From Phenylobacterium conjunctum (GTDB lineage: Bacteria > Pseudomonadota > Alphaproteobacteria > Caulobacterales > Caulobacteraceae), in NCBI RefSeq assembly GCF_042679085.1, contig NZ_JBHTLQ010000020.1:3160-67159 (forward strand): a stretch of DNA of 64,000 nucleotides, read 5' to 3'. The notes beneath the pieces were generated by a model. The model searched no databases. It saw only the letters and a program-made list of their open reading frames with translations, and was not told where the DNA came from. A program made the translations under genes and the position numbers. This document shows positions 26,118-35,567 of the stretch, piece after piece; within the stretch, counting starts at the first letter, position 1, and every line of letters starts with the position of its first letter.

Positions 26118-29100
26118 CTAAAGGCGCCTGCGCCGTAGCAGCAGATAGCCTGCGGGAATGACCAGCATCGAGAGGAGGGGCGCAGTCAGCATCCCCCCGA
26201 TCATGGGGGCGGCGATGCGGCCCATGACCTCCGAACCCGCCCCATGACCGATGAGCATGGGCAATAGGCCAGCGATGATCACCGCAACCGTCATCGACTT
26301 CGGCCGGACCCGAAGCACCGCGCCGTCCCGAACCGCCTCTTCAAGATCCTGTCGGGAGGGGTTCGGCCCACGCGCCTCGAGGGCATGTTTAAGGTAGATG
26401 AGCATGACGACGCCGAATTCGGCGGCGACCCCGGCCAGGGCGATGAACCCGATGCCGGTCGCCACGGACTGGTGGAAGCCCAGCAGGTAGAGCGTCCAGA
26501 GCCCGCCGGTCAGGGCGAAGGGCAAGGTCCCCATGATCAGCGCCGCTTCATCCAATCGGCCGAAGGTGACGTAGAGCAGCACAAAGATAATCAGCAGGGT
26601 GGCCGGGACGACGATCTTCAGCCGCTCGACGGCGTGCTGAAGGTACTCGAATTGGCCCGAATAGGAGAGGCTGATCCCCGGCGGAACCTTGACGTCCTTG
26701 GTGACCGCCACCTGCAGATCCTTGACGACGGACGCCAGGTCGCGCCCGCGCACGTCCACATAGATCCAGGTCGAAGGCCGGCTGTTCTCACTCTTGAGCA
26801 TCGGCGGCCCCTCGGCCACCTCGACCTTCGCGACCGTGCCCAGGGTGATCTGTTGCCCCGAAGGCGTGAAGATCGGCAGGGCGCGCAGCTCGTCGAGGCT
26901 GTCGCGAATCTCACGCGGATAACGCACATTGATCGGATAGCGCGCCAGGCCTTCGACCGTCTCACCGACGTTTTCGCCGCCGACGGCCCCGCCGATGATG
27001 TCCTGGACATCGGCGATGTTCAGTCCGTAGCGAGCCGCCGCGGTGCGATCGATGTTCACATCCACATAGCGGCCGCCGGTGAGCCTTTCCGCAAAGGCCG
27101 TGCTGACGCCGGGAACGGTCTTGGCCACGGTCTCGATGCGATGCGCGATCGCGTCGATCTGGCTGAGATTGGCGCCGGAGACCTTTACGCCGATCGGGCT
27201 CTTGATGCCGGTCGCGAGCATGTCGAGCCGGTTGCGGATCGGCGGCACCCAGACATTGGTCAGGCCCGCCACCTTCACCTTGCTGTCGAGTTCCTCGATC
27301 AACTTGTCTGGTGTCATGCCTTTGCGCCACTGGCTCTGGGGCTTGAACTGGATCACGGTCTCGAACATCTCCAGCGGGGCCGGGTCGGTCGCGCTCTCCG
27401 CGCGTCCGGCCTTGCCGAAGACGGTGGCGACCTCAGGCACGGTCTTGATCATCCTGTCGGTCTGCTGGAGCAGCTCGGAGGCCTTCGCGGCCGACAAGCC
27501 CGGCAGGGCGGACGGCATGTAGAGCAGGTCGCCTTCGTTCATGGCCGGCAGGAACTCGCCGCCTAGGTGGGTGAGCGGCCAAGCCGTGGTCGCGAAGGCC
27601 AGGAGCGCCGCGAGCAGCGTCTTCCTCGGGTGTTTCAGAACCCAGTTGATGGCGGGTCGATAGAGGGCGGTCAGCCCCCGGTTCAGGAAGTTCGAATTCT
27701 CCGGCGGGATGCGGCCGCGGATCAGGTAGCCCATCAGCACCGGCACGAGGGTGATCGACAGGATGGCCGCGCCGGCCATCGAGTACGACTTGGTGAAAGC
27801 GAGCGGCTTGAACAGCCGGCCTTCCTGCGCCTGCAGGGTGAACACCGGCACGAAGGACAAGGTGATGATCACCAGGCTGAGGAAGAGCGCCGGCCCCACC
27901 TGGGCGGCGGCTTCCGTGATCACCCGCCAGTGCTCGGCGCCTTTCAGCTTCTCTCCGGGATGTTCGTGCTCCCACTGCTCGATATGCTTGTGCGCGTTCT
28001 CGATCATGACAACGGCCGCGTCGACCATGGCGCCGATGGCGATGGCGATGCCGCCCAGCGACATGATGTTGGCGTTGACGCCCTGCACGCGCATGACGAT
28101 CAGGGCCATCAAGACGCCGATCGGCAAGGACAGGATCGCGACCAGGGCGGAGCGCATGTGCCAGAGGAACAGCGCGCAGACCAGCGCCACGATGATGAAC
28201 TCTTCGATCAGCTTGCCACGCAGGTTCTCCACCGCGCGATCGATCAGCTGCGAACGGTCATAGGTGGTGACGATCTGGACGCCAGGCGGCAGGCTGTGTT
28301 TGAGCTCGTCGAGCTTCGTCTTGACCGCGGCGATGGTCGCCCGGGCGTTCTTGCCGGATCTGAGCACCACCACCCCGCCGGCCACCTCGCCCTGGCCGTT
28401 CAACTCGGCGATGCCGCGCCGCATCTCCGGCCCGATCTGGATGGTGGCGACATCGCCCAGGCGGACCGGGACCCCGCCGGCGGCGGCCCGCAGCGGGATG
28501 GCGCGGAAGTCGTCCAGCGACTGAAGATAGCCGCCCGCGCGGACCATGTACTCCGCCTCGCCCAATTCGAGGACGGACCCGCCGGCCTCCTGGTTGGCGC
28601 GCCGGATCGCCTCGACCGCCTGTTGCTGGGTGACGCCGTAGCCGGCGAGCTTGGTCGGCTCGAGGACGACCTGGTACTGCTTGACCATCCCGCCGATGCT
28701 GGCGACCTCGGCGACCCCGGGAAGCGTCTTCAGCTCGTAGCGCAGGAACCAGTCCTGCAGGCTGCGGAGCTGCGCCAGGTCGTGGCGGCCGGTCTTGTCG
28801 ACCAGGGCGTATTCATAGACCCACCCGACCCCGGTGGCGTCCGGCCCCAGCGAGGCCTTTGCCGAGGGCGGGAGCCGGCTTTGCACCTGGTTGAGATATT
28901 CGAGCACCCGCGAGCGGGCCCAATAGAGGTCCGTCCCCTCGTCGAAGATGATGTAGACGAAAGAATCGCCGAAGAATGAATAGCCGCGCACCGTCTTGGC
29001 GCCCGGAACCGACAGCATGGTCGTCGCCAAGGGATAGGTGACCTGGTTCTCGACAATCTGAGGGGCTTGGCCTGGATAGTTCGTCCGGATGATCACCTGC

Positions 29101-29234
29101 ACGTCGGAGAGGTCCGGCAGGAAGTCGACGGCCGTCGACTTGACCGCCAGTCCGCCGGCGACGGCAATGGCCAGGACGGCCAGGAGGACGAAGAAGCGGT
29201 TCCTGACCGACCAGCGAATGATCGCGGCGATCAT
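26118..29234 (-). CDS. cusA: CusA, heavy-metal RND pump for Cu(I)/Ag(I)
   Basis: 1038 aa, the inner-membrane pump of the CusCBA complex. It exports Cu(I)/Ag(I) using the proton gradient. N-terminus IIRWSVRNRFFVLLAVLAIA; the TM4 block AIAIGAMVDAAVVMIENAHK is of the monovalent-metal type (compare IVDGAVIIVEN in the divalent pump at 59960). Twelve membrane helices and two periplasmic loops are as expected. Its start overlaps the cusB stop by 4 bp. Confidence 0.96.
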   Translation of the reverse strand: MIAAIIRWSVRNRFFVLLAVLAIAVAGGLAVKSTAVDFLPDLSDVQVIIRTNYPGQAPQIVENQVTYPLATTMLSVPGAKTVRGYSFFGDSFVYIIFDEGTDLYWARSRVLEYLNQVQSRLPPSAKASLGPDATGVGWVYEYALVDKTGRHDLAQLRSLQDWFLRYELKTLPGVAEVASIGGMVKQYQVVLEPTKLAGYGVTQQQAVEAIRRANQEAGGSVLELGEAEYMVRAGGYLQSLDDFRAIPLRAAAGGVPVRLGDVATIQIGPEMRRGIAELNGQGEVAGGVVVLRSGKNARATIAAVKTKLDELKHSLPPGVQIVTTYDRSQLIDRAVENLRGKLIEEFIIVALVCALFLWHMRSALVAILSLPIGVLMALIVMRVQGVNANIMSLGGIAIAIGAMVDAAVVMIENAHKHIEQWEHEHPGEKLKGAEHWRVITEAAAQVGPALFLSLVIITLSFVPVFTLQAQEGRLFKPLAFTKSYSMAGAAILSITLVPVLMGYLIRGRIPPENSNFLNRGLTALYRPAINWVLKHPRKTLLAALLAFATTAWPLTHLGGEFLPAMNEGDLLYMPSALPGLSAAKASELLQQTDRMIKTVPEVATVFGKAGRAESATDPAPLEMFETVIQFKPQSQWRKGMTPDKLIEELDSKVKVAGLTNVWVPPIRNRLDMLATGIKSPIGVKVSGANLSQIDAIAHRIETVAKTVPGVSTAFAERLTGGRYVDVNIDRTAAARYGLNIADVQDIIGGAVGGENVGETVEGLARYPINVRYPREIRDSLDELRALPIFTPSGQQITLGTVAKVEVAEGPPMLKSENSRPSTWIYVDVRGRDLASVVKDLQVAVTKDVKVPPGISLSYSGQFEYLQHAVERLKIVVPATLLIIFVLLYVTFGRLDEAALIMGTLPFALTGGLWTLYLLGFHQSVATGIGFIALAGVAAEFGVVMLIYLKHALEARGPNPSRQDLEEAVRDGAVLRVRPKSMTVAVIIAGLLPMLIGHGAGSEVMGRIAAPMIGGMLTAPLLSMLVIPAGYLLLRRRRL

Positions 29235-30733
29235 TGACCGGCCTCCTTGCTGAGGCGGCGCAGGGTGGGACCGGACGCCGGCTGGTCGAAGGCGAACCGC
29301 ACGCGGTCGCCCTTCTTGATACCCTTCAGCAGCGCTGGATGCCCGACGCGGAACGTCATGGTCATGGCGGGCCAGCCGACGGCGGGGACCGGCTGATGGG
29401 AGATCGTCACGCCGTCGATGCCGATCGACTCGATGTGGCCGGTCGTTTCGGCCAATCCGGCCGCGGCTTTCGGGGCGGCCGTCGGGGGCGCGGGCATGGT
29501 CATGCCGCCGCCGATCGGGCGGGCCTGGACACCGGAAAGGCTGGCCTCGGAATCGATGAGGAACTGGCCGGAGGCGATGATACGCTCGCCTTCGGAGAGC
29601 CCGGCCAGGATCTCGGTCTTGTCACCGCCGCTCTGTCCGACCTGCACCTCGGCCGGCTGGTAACGGCCGCCCGGCAAGGCCAGCATCACAAGGCTGCGCT
29701 TGCCCGTGCGGATGATCGCTTCGGTGGGAACAAGGATCGCGGGCCGTGCGGTGGAGGTGAGTTGGACGTTGGCGAACATGCCCGGCTTCAGCCGACCGCC
29801 GCGGTTCGGCAGCTCGATGCGCACCTGCAGCGTTCGGCTCTCCACCTGGGCCTGCGGCAGGACCGCCGTCACCCGTCCCGAGAAGGTCTCCCCGGGGTAG
29901 GCCGCGAGGGTGGCGGTGACCGGCTGCCCCGGCTGGACCTGGCCAGCCATCGCCTCGGGCACGGCCGCGTTCAGCCACACAGTGCCCAGGCCGGAGATCT
30001 CCGCCAGGGTTTCGCCGGCCGAGACCGACATGCCGCTGCGCACGTTGAGCGTCTTGATCACCCCGCCGATCGGGGCGGTGACGGTCACCACATTGCGGGC
30101 GCGCCCGCTCTGGTCGATCTGGCGGATGAGCCCAGGCGACATCCCGAGCAGTTGTAGCCGCTGCTGGGCGGCGCGGATGAGCGCTGGATCTCCCGTCCGG
30201 CGCACCGCCAGGTACTCCGCCTGCGCGCCGCCCCACTCCGGGACCAGGAGGTCCGCAAAGGCCGCGCCAGCTGGAATGATGTCGCCGGGCGCGCGGCCAT
30301 AGACGCGTTGCACGAAGCCCGCCGAGCGCGGCTGCACGATGGCGACGTCGCGCAGATTGAAGTCGATCGTGCCGGTCGCCGTCACCCCGCTGGCGAGTTC
30401 CCCGCGCGTGGCGGTCGCGATCCGAAGCCCGAGGTTGGCGACCTTGGCGGGATCGATCTTGAACCCGACCGCGCCGGCGCCGACGCTCTCGTCGGCGTAC
30501 TTGGGCACCATGTCCATGCCCATCGGCGACTTGCCCGGAGCCGGGAAGTGCTGCTGGGGAACCATCGGGTCGTACCAGTAGAGAACCTTCTTGCCGCCTG
30601 GGGCGCTGGCCTCGGATGCGGCCTGTGGCCGGAGTTTCAACTGGGCGAGGCCGTAGCCGGTCGCTGCGGCGACGATGGCGATGACGCCGGCGACCGAGAG
30701 GGTTCGGAGGTTTGACTGTGATGCGGAGCTCAT
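29231..30733 (-). CDS. cusB: CusB membrane-fusion protein with a fused C-terminal CusF domain
   Basis: 500 aa. N-terminal anchor (TLSVAGVIAIVAAATGYGLA), then a heavy-metal-binding motif (YDPMVPQQHFPAPGKSPMGM), barrel-sandwich and beta-barrel domains (IDFNLRDVAIVQPRSAGFV, GGVIKTLNVRSGMSVSAGET) and, at about residues 425-500, a complete CusF domain (GHIESIGIDGVTISHQ, VGWPAMTMTF) with Trp and both Met ligands. In E. coli CusB and CusF are separate proteins. Start overlaps the stop of the 37-aa gene upstream (ATGA). Confidence 0.95.
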   Translation of the reverse strand: MSSASQSNLRTLSVAGVIAIVAAATGYGLAQLKLRPQAASEASAPGGKKVLYWYDPMVPQQHFPAPGKSPMGMDMVPKYADESVGAGAVGFKIDPAKVANLGLRIATATRGELASGVTATGTIDFNLRDVAIVQPRSAGFVQRVYGRAPGDIIPAGAAFADLLVPEWGGAQAEYLAVRRTGDPALIRAAQQRLQLLGMSPGLIRQIDQSGRARNVVTVTAPIGGVIKTLNVRSGMSVSAGETLAEISGLGTVWLNAAVPEAMAGQVQPGQPVTATLAAYPGETFSGRVTAVLPQAQVESRTLQVRIELPNRGGRLKPGMFANVQLTSTARPAILVPTEAIIRTGKRSLVMLALPGGRYQPAEVQVGQSGGDKTEILAGLSEGERIIASGQFLIDSEASLSGVQARPIGGGMTMPAPPTAAPKAAAGLAETTGHIESIGIDGVTISHQPVPAVGWPAMTMTFRVGHPALLKGIKKGDRVRFAFDQPASGPTLRRLSKEAGQ

Positions 30734-30843
30734 GGCTGGCGGCTTTCGTGGGTGGTGCTGGCTTGGATGTGATCGCTCGGATGGGTGTGTTCTGCGGCGC
30801 ACCGGACAGGGTCGGGCCGCCTGAAGGCTGAGGCAACGCTCAT
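30730..30843 (-). CDS. Short open frame bridging cusC and cusB (37 aa)
   Basis: It starts with an ATG overlapping the cusC stop (ATGA, 30840-30843) and ends with a TGA overlapping the cusB start (30730-30733). It encodes 37 aa, polar, with a Cys/His patch (CAAEHTHPSDH). No signal peptide. It may exist only to couple translation of cusC to cusB, or be a small metal-binding protein; the double overlap is direct sequence evidence. Confidence 0.5.
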   Translation of the reverse strand: MSVASAFRRPDPVRCAAEHTHPSDHIQASTTHESRQP

Positions 30844-32066
30844 GGTCGGTCGCTCGCGTAGGTGAGCACGAGGGTGGCGGCGTCGGCGGCGACCGCCGCC
30901 TCGCGGTCCAGCAAGGTGAGCTGGGCGTTGGCGAGCGCCGTGAAGGCCTGGAGCACGTCGGTCAGCCCGCCGCGGCCCGCGCCGTAACTGGCCGTCTCCA
31001 GGTCGGCGCGCCGCTTGGCGAGCGGCAGCAGCACGTCCTTGGCCCGGCTCCATTGGTCGTGACGCATTAGGTAGTCGGCCAGCCCTGCCTCGAGCTGGGC
31101 GGCGAGTTCGCGACGGGTCGCCTCGGCTTCGGCCCGACTTTCGGCCGCCGCGGCGAGTTTGGCCGCGATGATCGGGTCCTGCCGCCGGGCGGCGAACAGC
31201 GGCAGGGTCACGGTCACGCCCGCGGAGATCATGTCGCCGAACATCGGGTCTCGGCGCTGGTAGGCGAGCTCCCAGCTCCAGTCGGGGCGCTTCTGGGCGC
31301 GGGCGAAGCGCACTTCGGCCTGGGCTTGCGCGGTCATCGCCGCCCGCTCCGCCAGCCGCGGGTGGCCGGTGAGCCCGGCCCGCAGTGCGGTGGCATCGAC
31401 CTCGAACCTCGGCGGGGATCCGGCGACGTCGGCCTGCGGATCGCCCGTCCAGCGCACGAGGTCGGCGCGCGCGCGTCCCACGGCGGCCAGGATCTCACTG
31501 CGCCGGTCCTGCAGGTCGGCCCGCATCTGCTCGACCTCCAGGGACTGCGCGGGCCGCGCCGCGCCCGACGCGACCGTGGAGGGGGCGCTGTTCCACAGGG
31601 GATCGAGGCTCTTCGCCAGCTCGTCGATCGCCGACAATCGACGTTCGGCATAGTAGAGGTTAATCCAGGCGAGGGCCGTGGCGGTGCGCACATCGCGGGC
31701 TCCGACCTGTGCGGCGGCCCCGGCGGCCTGGATGTCGGTCTGGGCGCGGGTGCGTTCGGCGGCGCGTTTGGCCCCGTTCGGCATGTCCTGCATGATGCCG
31801 ACCCGCGCCATGGTCATGCTTTCCTTGTTGAACCGTCCGGCCGGTGGACCGGAGACGGGGAAGTTGTCGAGTCCGAAGGCGATCTTCGGATCGGGAAGCG
31901 CGCCCGCGGCGCGCGCGGCGGTGCGCGCGCTCTCGATCTGCAAAGCGCGGGCCTGGAGGCTGGGCGAGGTCCTCTGGGCTGCGTCGAGCGCGGCGGCGTA
32001 GGTCAACGGCGCGGCCTGCGCGCCGCTGGCCACCAGCAGACTGGCGAGGGCGATGGGAAGACGCAT
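30840..32066 (-). CDS. cusC: CusC-like outer-membrane factor (TolC family)
   Basis: 408 aa from the ATG at 32066 (an in-frame ATG at 32087 is possible). Sec signal (RLPIALASLLVASGAQA), then two repeats of the coiled-coil outer-membrane-factor domain (LTYAAALDAAQRTSPSLQAR near the start; GVTVTLPLFAARRQDPIIAA in the second repeat). No lipobox. Forms the outer-membrane channel of the Cus pump. First of the cusCBA operon. Confidence 0.9.
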   Translation of the reverse strand: MRLPIALASLLVASGAQAAPLTYAAALDAAQRTSPSLQARALQIESARTAARAAGALPDPKIAFGLDNFPVSGPPAGRFNKESMTMARVGIMQDMPNGAKRAAERTRAQTDIQAAGAAAQVGARDVRTATALAWINLYYAERRLSAIDELAKSLDPLWNSAPSTVASGAARPAQSLEVEQMRADLQDRRSEILAAVGRARADLVRWTGDPQADVAGSPPRFEVDATALRAGLTGHPRLAERAAMTAQAQAEVRFARAQKRPDWSWELAYQRRDPMFGDMISAGVTVTLPLFAARRQDPIIAAKLAAAAESRAEAEATRRELAAQLEAGLADYLMRHDQWSRAKDVLLPLAKRRADLETASYGAGRGGLTDVLQAFTALANAQLTLLDREAAVAADAATLVLTYASDRP

Positions 32067-32188
32067 GTTCGGGATCCGAAGGGGCATGGAGCAAAGCCGG
32101 TCGGGACACGCCGGCGGAGCGCGGGGCTCCGCCGGCGGCCCGTCAGGACCGCGCCCAAGGGGATAAGAGGACGCGGCCCCTTGGCGGT

Positions 32189-32434
32189 TCAGCCGTTGGG
32201 CGTCTGTGACGCCGGGCCCTGCATCATCGGGCAGGGGCAATCCTTGGCGGCGACGGCCGCGTCAGGTTTGGCGGTTCGGATCACCGGTCGGAAGACGTCG
32301 TGCGGGTTGGAGGGCGGGGGCCCCACCCGGTACTCATATTGCCCGTCTGGAGCCGAGGCCGCGAGGGCGGAAGTGCTCACGGCGGTGAGCGCGGCGACGC
32401 AGGCGGTCGCGGCAAAGAGCTTGGAAAGGTTCAT
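32189..32434 (-). CDS. Small exported protein
   Basis: 81 aa. Signal peptide (LFAATACVAALTAVSTSALA) and a 56-residue mature part with VGPPPSNPHDVFRPV and a CPCPMM motif near the C-terminus. The CxC-x-MM pattern is compatible with Cu(I) binding. It directly precedes cusC and is probably in the same transcript. Confidence 0.65.
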   Translation of the reverse strand: MNLSKLFAATACVAALTAVSTSALAASAPDGQYEYRVGPPPSNPHDVFRPVIRTAKPDAAVAAKDCPCPMMQGPASQTPNG

Positions 32435-32558
32435 CGTAATCGTCCTGAATGACTGATGAGGCCGCGGGATTGCGGTCCTCTAGCCCACATGCGTCACGGC
32501 CTCAGAAGAGTGTCGGCCACGACCTGTGAGCGGGGCCCGCGCAGGTCGCGCGGACAGT

Positions 32559-32924
32559 TCAGGCGATCGATCTCGGTGGTCGCTCCGTCCGGGGCGGCGG
32601 GCGAGACTTCAACGGCAAGACCCGCTCGGCGACAACCAACGCCTTCGGCCGTGGGGCGACATAGACGTTCGCGGTCGGCAGCGCTGCGGTGACGCCGCAC
32701 ATCGTGGCGCAGGCCTGCGCGCATGCCTTGCCGTCCATCGCCTTCTTGCCGTGGTCGCAGCATGGGTCGGGGGCGTTTGGCGCGGCGTGATCGGCCGCCG
32801 TCGCCGCCATTACCATGCCAGCCATCTCGGCGCCCGCCTCGACGCACGATCGCTGGGCGGCGGCGGCGGCGGCCGGGCTGTAGAGCAGGCCCAAGAGGGC
32901 GAAGAGGACGAGGAGACGCCGCAT
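32559..32924 (-). CDS. Small exported Cys/Met-rich protein
   Basis: 121 aa from the ATG at 32924. Signal peptide (LLVLFALLGLLYSPAAAAAA), then cysteines in DPCCDHGKKAMDGKACAQAC and TMCGV contexts and a Pro/Arg-rich tail. Lies between copD and the cus operon on the same strand. Probable periplasmic copper-binding protein; no named family recognised. Confidence 0.65.
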   Translation of the reverse strand: MRRLLVLFALLGLLYSPAAAAAAQRSCVEAGAEMAGMVMAATAADHAAPNAPDPCCDHGKKAMDGKACAQACATMCGVTAALPTANVYVAPRPKALVVAERVLPLKSRPPPRTERPPRSIA

Positions 32925-33013
32925 CGCCGCGGAACCTACGCCGGCAAAGGGTCCAAGTCGACAGCCGCCCCGTTTCGGCGCGGCTGCGCCATGGCGGGAG
33001 GAGCGGCGGGCGT

Positions 33014-33943
33014 TCATTGCGCGGACACCGGCGCGAGCATGCCCAACCAGGCGATCACGCCCAGCACCAGGAAGGCCAGCGCCGTCTCGACCACAAGGCT
33101 TTGACGCAGGGCGGCCAGCGCCTCCTGTCGAGTTTCGTTGTTCTCTAGAGCGGCGCCGAGAGCCGGGGTCAGGCGGAACCGATTAGCCGCAGCCAATCCC
33201 AACATCCCGGCGAACAGCACCAGCTTCAAGAGGAGGAGTTGTCCGTAAGGCGTCGTCCAAAGGCCGCTGATGCGCGCAGGGCCCACCAGGAACCAGCTGT
33301 TGACCAGGCCTGTGCCGACAAGGACCGCTACGAGCCCGGATCCAACGCCGGCGAAGCCGTGGAGGGCTCCATGCACGGCGTGATGATTTCTTGCGTCGCC
33401 CGTGGTCGGGTGAAGCAAGCCGAAGAAGACCACCAGCGCACCGATCCAGACCCCGGCCGCGAGCGCGTGAAGAATGTCGGCTGTCAAATGAACCGGGCCG
33501 CCCGCTCCTTCGCTCGCCGCGCCATGGCCCATCCAGGCGAGACTGGCGCTGACGACAGCGCCGAGGGTGGTGCAGAGCCAGAACAGGGGCCGGCCAGGGC
33601 GGAGCACGAGCACCGCGCTGAGCGCCAGCCCCGCGGCGACCGCGCGGACGATCGCCGCCTTGCCCAGCGACATGGTGGTGACGACGGCGGTCAGCGACGA
33701 CAGTTTCAGGCCCTCAGAAATCGATCCTGCGAGGACTGACGTCTGCGCCGCCAGGCCGAGCAGGGTGGCGCCCAAAAGGGCGCCAGCGCTCCATCCCAGT
33801 AAGGACCGGGACCAGTTCAATTGCGCCCCGGATCCAGGACCCGCGCTGGGCAGGGCGTAGATCAGGAAGAGCGATGATCCAAAAAGGATCATCGCCCCTG
33901 CGAACTGAACCAGCCTGAGGAAGATGACCGCAGGCTCAAGCAC
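33014..33943 (-). CDS. copD: CopD, inner-membrane copper resistance protein
   Basis: 309 aa from a GTG three bases after the copC stop. Eight or so membrane helices with conserved histidines (SASLAWMGHGAA, LTADILHALAAGVWIGAL). CopD works with CopC in copper transfer across the inner membrane. Closest neighbours copC upstream and the Cys/Met protein downstream. Confidence 0.93.
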   Translation of the reverse strand: MLEPAVIFLRLVQFAGAMILFGSSLFLIYALPSAGPGSGAQLNWSRSLLGWSAGALLGATLLGLAAQTSVLAGSISEGLKLSSLTAVVTTMSLGKAAIVRAVAAGLALSAVLVLRPGRPLFWLCTTLGAVVSASLAWMGHGAASEGAGGPVHLTADILHALAAGVWIGALVVFFGLLHPTTGDARNHHAVHGALHGFAGVGSGLVAVLVGTGLVNSWFLVGPARISGLWTTPYGQLLLLKLVLFAGMLGLAAANRFRLTPALGAALENNETRQEALAALRQSLVVETALAFLVLGVIAWLGMLAPVSAQ

Positions 33944-33946
33944 GTT

Positions 33947-34309
33947 CTATTTCACCGTAAAGGCGAGGTCGCCATTCATCTTGTGGCCGTCGGAGGACGC
34001 GGCATGCCAGGTGACCTTGTAGGCGCCGGCCATCAGCGCGCCCTGGGGCGTGCCGACGATGGACAAGCCGTCCTTCGAGACCGTGGTCTTCACCGGCATC
34101 TTCATGCCGCCGCCCATCTCCAGCTCGAATCCGGAGAAAGCCGGCGTCAGCTTTTCGTTGAAGGTGAGCGTGATCGTCTTCGGCGCAGCCACCGTAACAT
34201 TGGCGGCCGGGTTCGACTTGACCAGGTGGGCGTGGGCCGAGGCGGTCCCGGCGACCAGCAAGGCTGCGCCCGCGACGAGGCCGGCGATGGAAAGGCTTCT
34301 GTGATTCAT
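33947..34309 (-). CDS. copC: CopC, periplasmic copper carrier
   Basis: 120 aa from the ATG at 34309. After the signal (SIAGLVAGAALLVAGTASA) the mature protein begins HAHLVKSNPA, giving the N-terminal His of the Cu(II) site. The beta-sandwich carries LTFNEKLTPAFSGFEL and the C-terminal WHAASSDGHKMNGDLAFTV with the His-x-Met ligands. Ends 3 bp before copD. Confidence 0.95.
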   Translation of the reverse strand: MNHRSLSIAGLVAGAALLVAGTASAHAHLVKSNPAANVTVAAPKTITLTFNEKLTPAFSGFELEMGGGMKMPVKTTVSKDGLSIVGTPQGALMAGAYKVTWHAASSDGHKMNGDLAFTVK

Positions 34310-34584
34310 TGGGTATCCCCGAGGTTTGAACGCTGTCCCTTGAGAGAATACGCAGCGCCTTGCCATTTCCCCTCATGCGACCTCTGCGACCGCAGGACGC
34401 AAGTGGGAAGCCTGGGCACATAGTCCGCATAACGGGCCCGCCGCGCCTGCTGACCAACTTCCGATCCTGCGTGCTCTTGTGCATCGCGGCTCCGGCTTTG
34501 AACCTCGGCCATGAAGCGGCGTTGTAGTCGATAGATCTGCGGCGAAGCCACAATCTAGAAAATGAGTCGGACAGGAGAGGTGAC

Positions 34585-35082
34585 GTGGAGGCAGAGCACA
34601 AGGGTGGGGGGTCAATGGATCGCCAGATGATGCAGCATCACTACAAGATGCTGGCGCTCAATCTCGCCTTGAGCTTCGTCATCATGTATGTCGCCATGTT
34701 CGCGATGATCTCGAGTTGGGGCGAGTTCGTTCAGAACATCAACTTCTTCTATATGGCGCTGGTGATGTGGGCGCCGATGGCGGTTGTGATGCTGCTGACA
34801 ATGAAGTCGATGTACAAAAACACCAAGCTCAACCTCCTGCTGTACGTCGCCTTCGCCATGGTGTTCGTCCTTTCGTTCGCAGGAATACGCGCGCAGGGGT
34901 TCGTAGGCGACCGGCAGTTCGTTCGATCAATGATACCGCACCACTCCGGTGCGATTTTGATGTGCAGCCAGGCACCCATCAAGGATGCTGAGATCCGCGA
35001 ACTTTGCTTCGGCCCCAATGGGATCGTGGAATCCCAGAAGCGCGAGATCGCGCAAATGAAAGCTATTCTGAAGCGCCTTTAG
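34585..35082 (+). CDS. DUF305 protein with N-terminal membrane domain
   Basis: 165 aa. GTG start supported by AGGAGAGG five bases upstream. Three membrane helices (LALSFVIMYVAMFAMI, FFYMALVMWAPMAVVMLLTM, LLLYVAFAMVFVLSFAG), then a short DUF305 segment (FVRSMIPHHSGAILMCSQAP) with the His-His pair. The His/Met residues suggest metal binding on the periplasmic side. Divergent from copCD. Confidence 0.85.
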   Translation: MEAEHKGGGSMDRQMMQHHYKMLALNLALSFVIMYVAMFAMISSWGEFVQNINFFYMALVMWAPMAVVMLLTMKSMYKNTKLNLLLYVAFAMVFVLSFAGIRAQGFVGDRQFVRSMIPHHSGAILMCSQAPIKDAEIRELCFGPNGIVESQKREIAQMKAILKRL

Positions 35083-35142
35083 CTTCACGCGCCCAAATGC
35101 TCTTGTTTAGGTCGGCCAGCCTCACGATCGATCTCCCCGCCA

Positions 35143-35189
35143 GCTCAGCCGTCGCCGCGCGCGGGCGACTAACGGAGCGCCGGCTGAGC
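35143..35189. terminator. Nested inverted repeat downstream of the DUF305 gene
   Basis: GCTCAGCCG (35143-35151) pairs with CGGCTGAGC (35181-35189). Inside, GTCGCC (35151-35156) pairs with GGCGAC (35163-35168). This lies 60 bp after the stop at 35082 and before the IS630 remnant; a structured terminator is the simplest reading. Confidence 0.45.
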
Positions 35190-35222
35190 GGTTGGGCTCA
35201 CGCGCCAGATGGATCAGACACC

Positions 35223-35400
35223 TAGTGTCCTGGTTCAGAAGTTCGTTGGGTTATTGTAGACACAGAAGCGTTCGATGGAGGCGAGGATGTCATCGGCGGA
35301 CATGGTCCACGTGAAGCGCTTTGGATCGGCGTTGTGGGCCTCGATGAAGAAGTCGCCGACGGCCCTATGAGGCCAACCATCAACTTTGCGTTGGCCGACA
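35223..35400 (-). mobile_element. IS630-family transposase remnant (3-prime end)
   Basis: The minus-strand frame ending at 35235 reads GDFFIEAHNADPKRFTWTMS and then ADDILASIERFC, the usual C-terminus of IS630 transposases (the DDE enzyme's last part, normally HNADPKPFVWT). The sequence TAGTGTCCTGGTTCAGAAG (35223-35241) looks like the element's terminal repeat next to a TA target. The N-terminal 250 residues and the other end are gone. It lies directly upstream of the hipBA promoter. Confidence 0.7.
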
Positions 35401-35531
35401 ACGCTCGCGGTCTGGCGACGCTCCGCTATGCGCCACACCCCCAAAGCGGCGCAGTTTGTACCCGACCTCACTAATGCGACGCACCGGCGCGGCAAGCTGA
35501 TTCCGAAACGGGCCATGTTTGGCCTATTTGG

Positions 35532-35560
35532 TTGACAAAATAGGTGTAAACGGCCATATA
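35532..35560 (+). promoter_or_regulatory. Promoter of hipBA, probably leaderless
   Basis: TTGACA (35532-35537), 17 bp, CATATA (35555-35560). Transcription would start about 7 bp later, on or next to the ATG at 35568. No Shine-Dalgarno is present. GGCCATATACGGCC (35552-35565) overlaps the -10 and could be the HipB operator. Confidence 0.65.
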
Positions 35561-35567
35561 CGGCCTC

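Noticed and set aside
26385..28979. Long plus-strand frames opposite cusA
   Set aside because: Antisense of a full-length CusA; very Asp/Arg/Gly-rich with no motifs.
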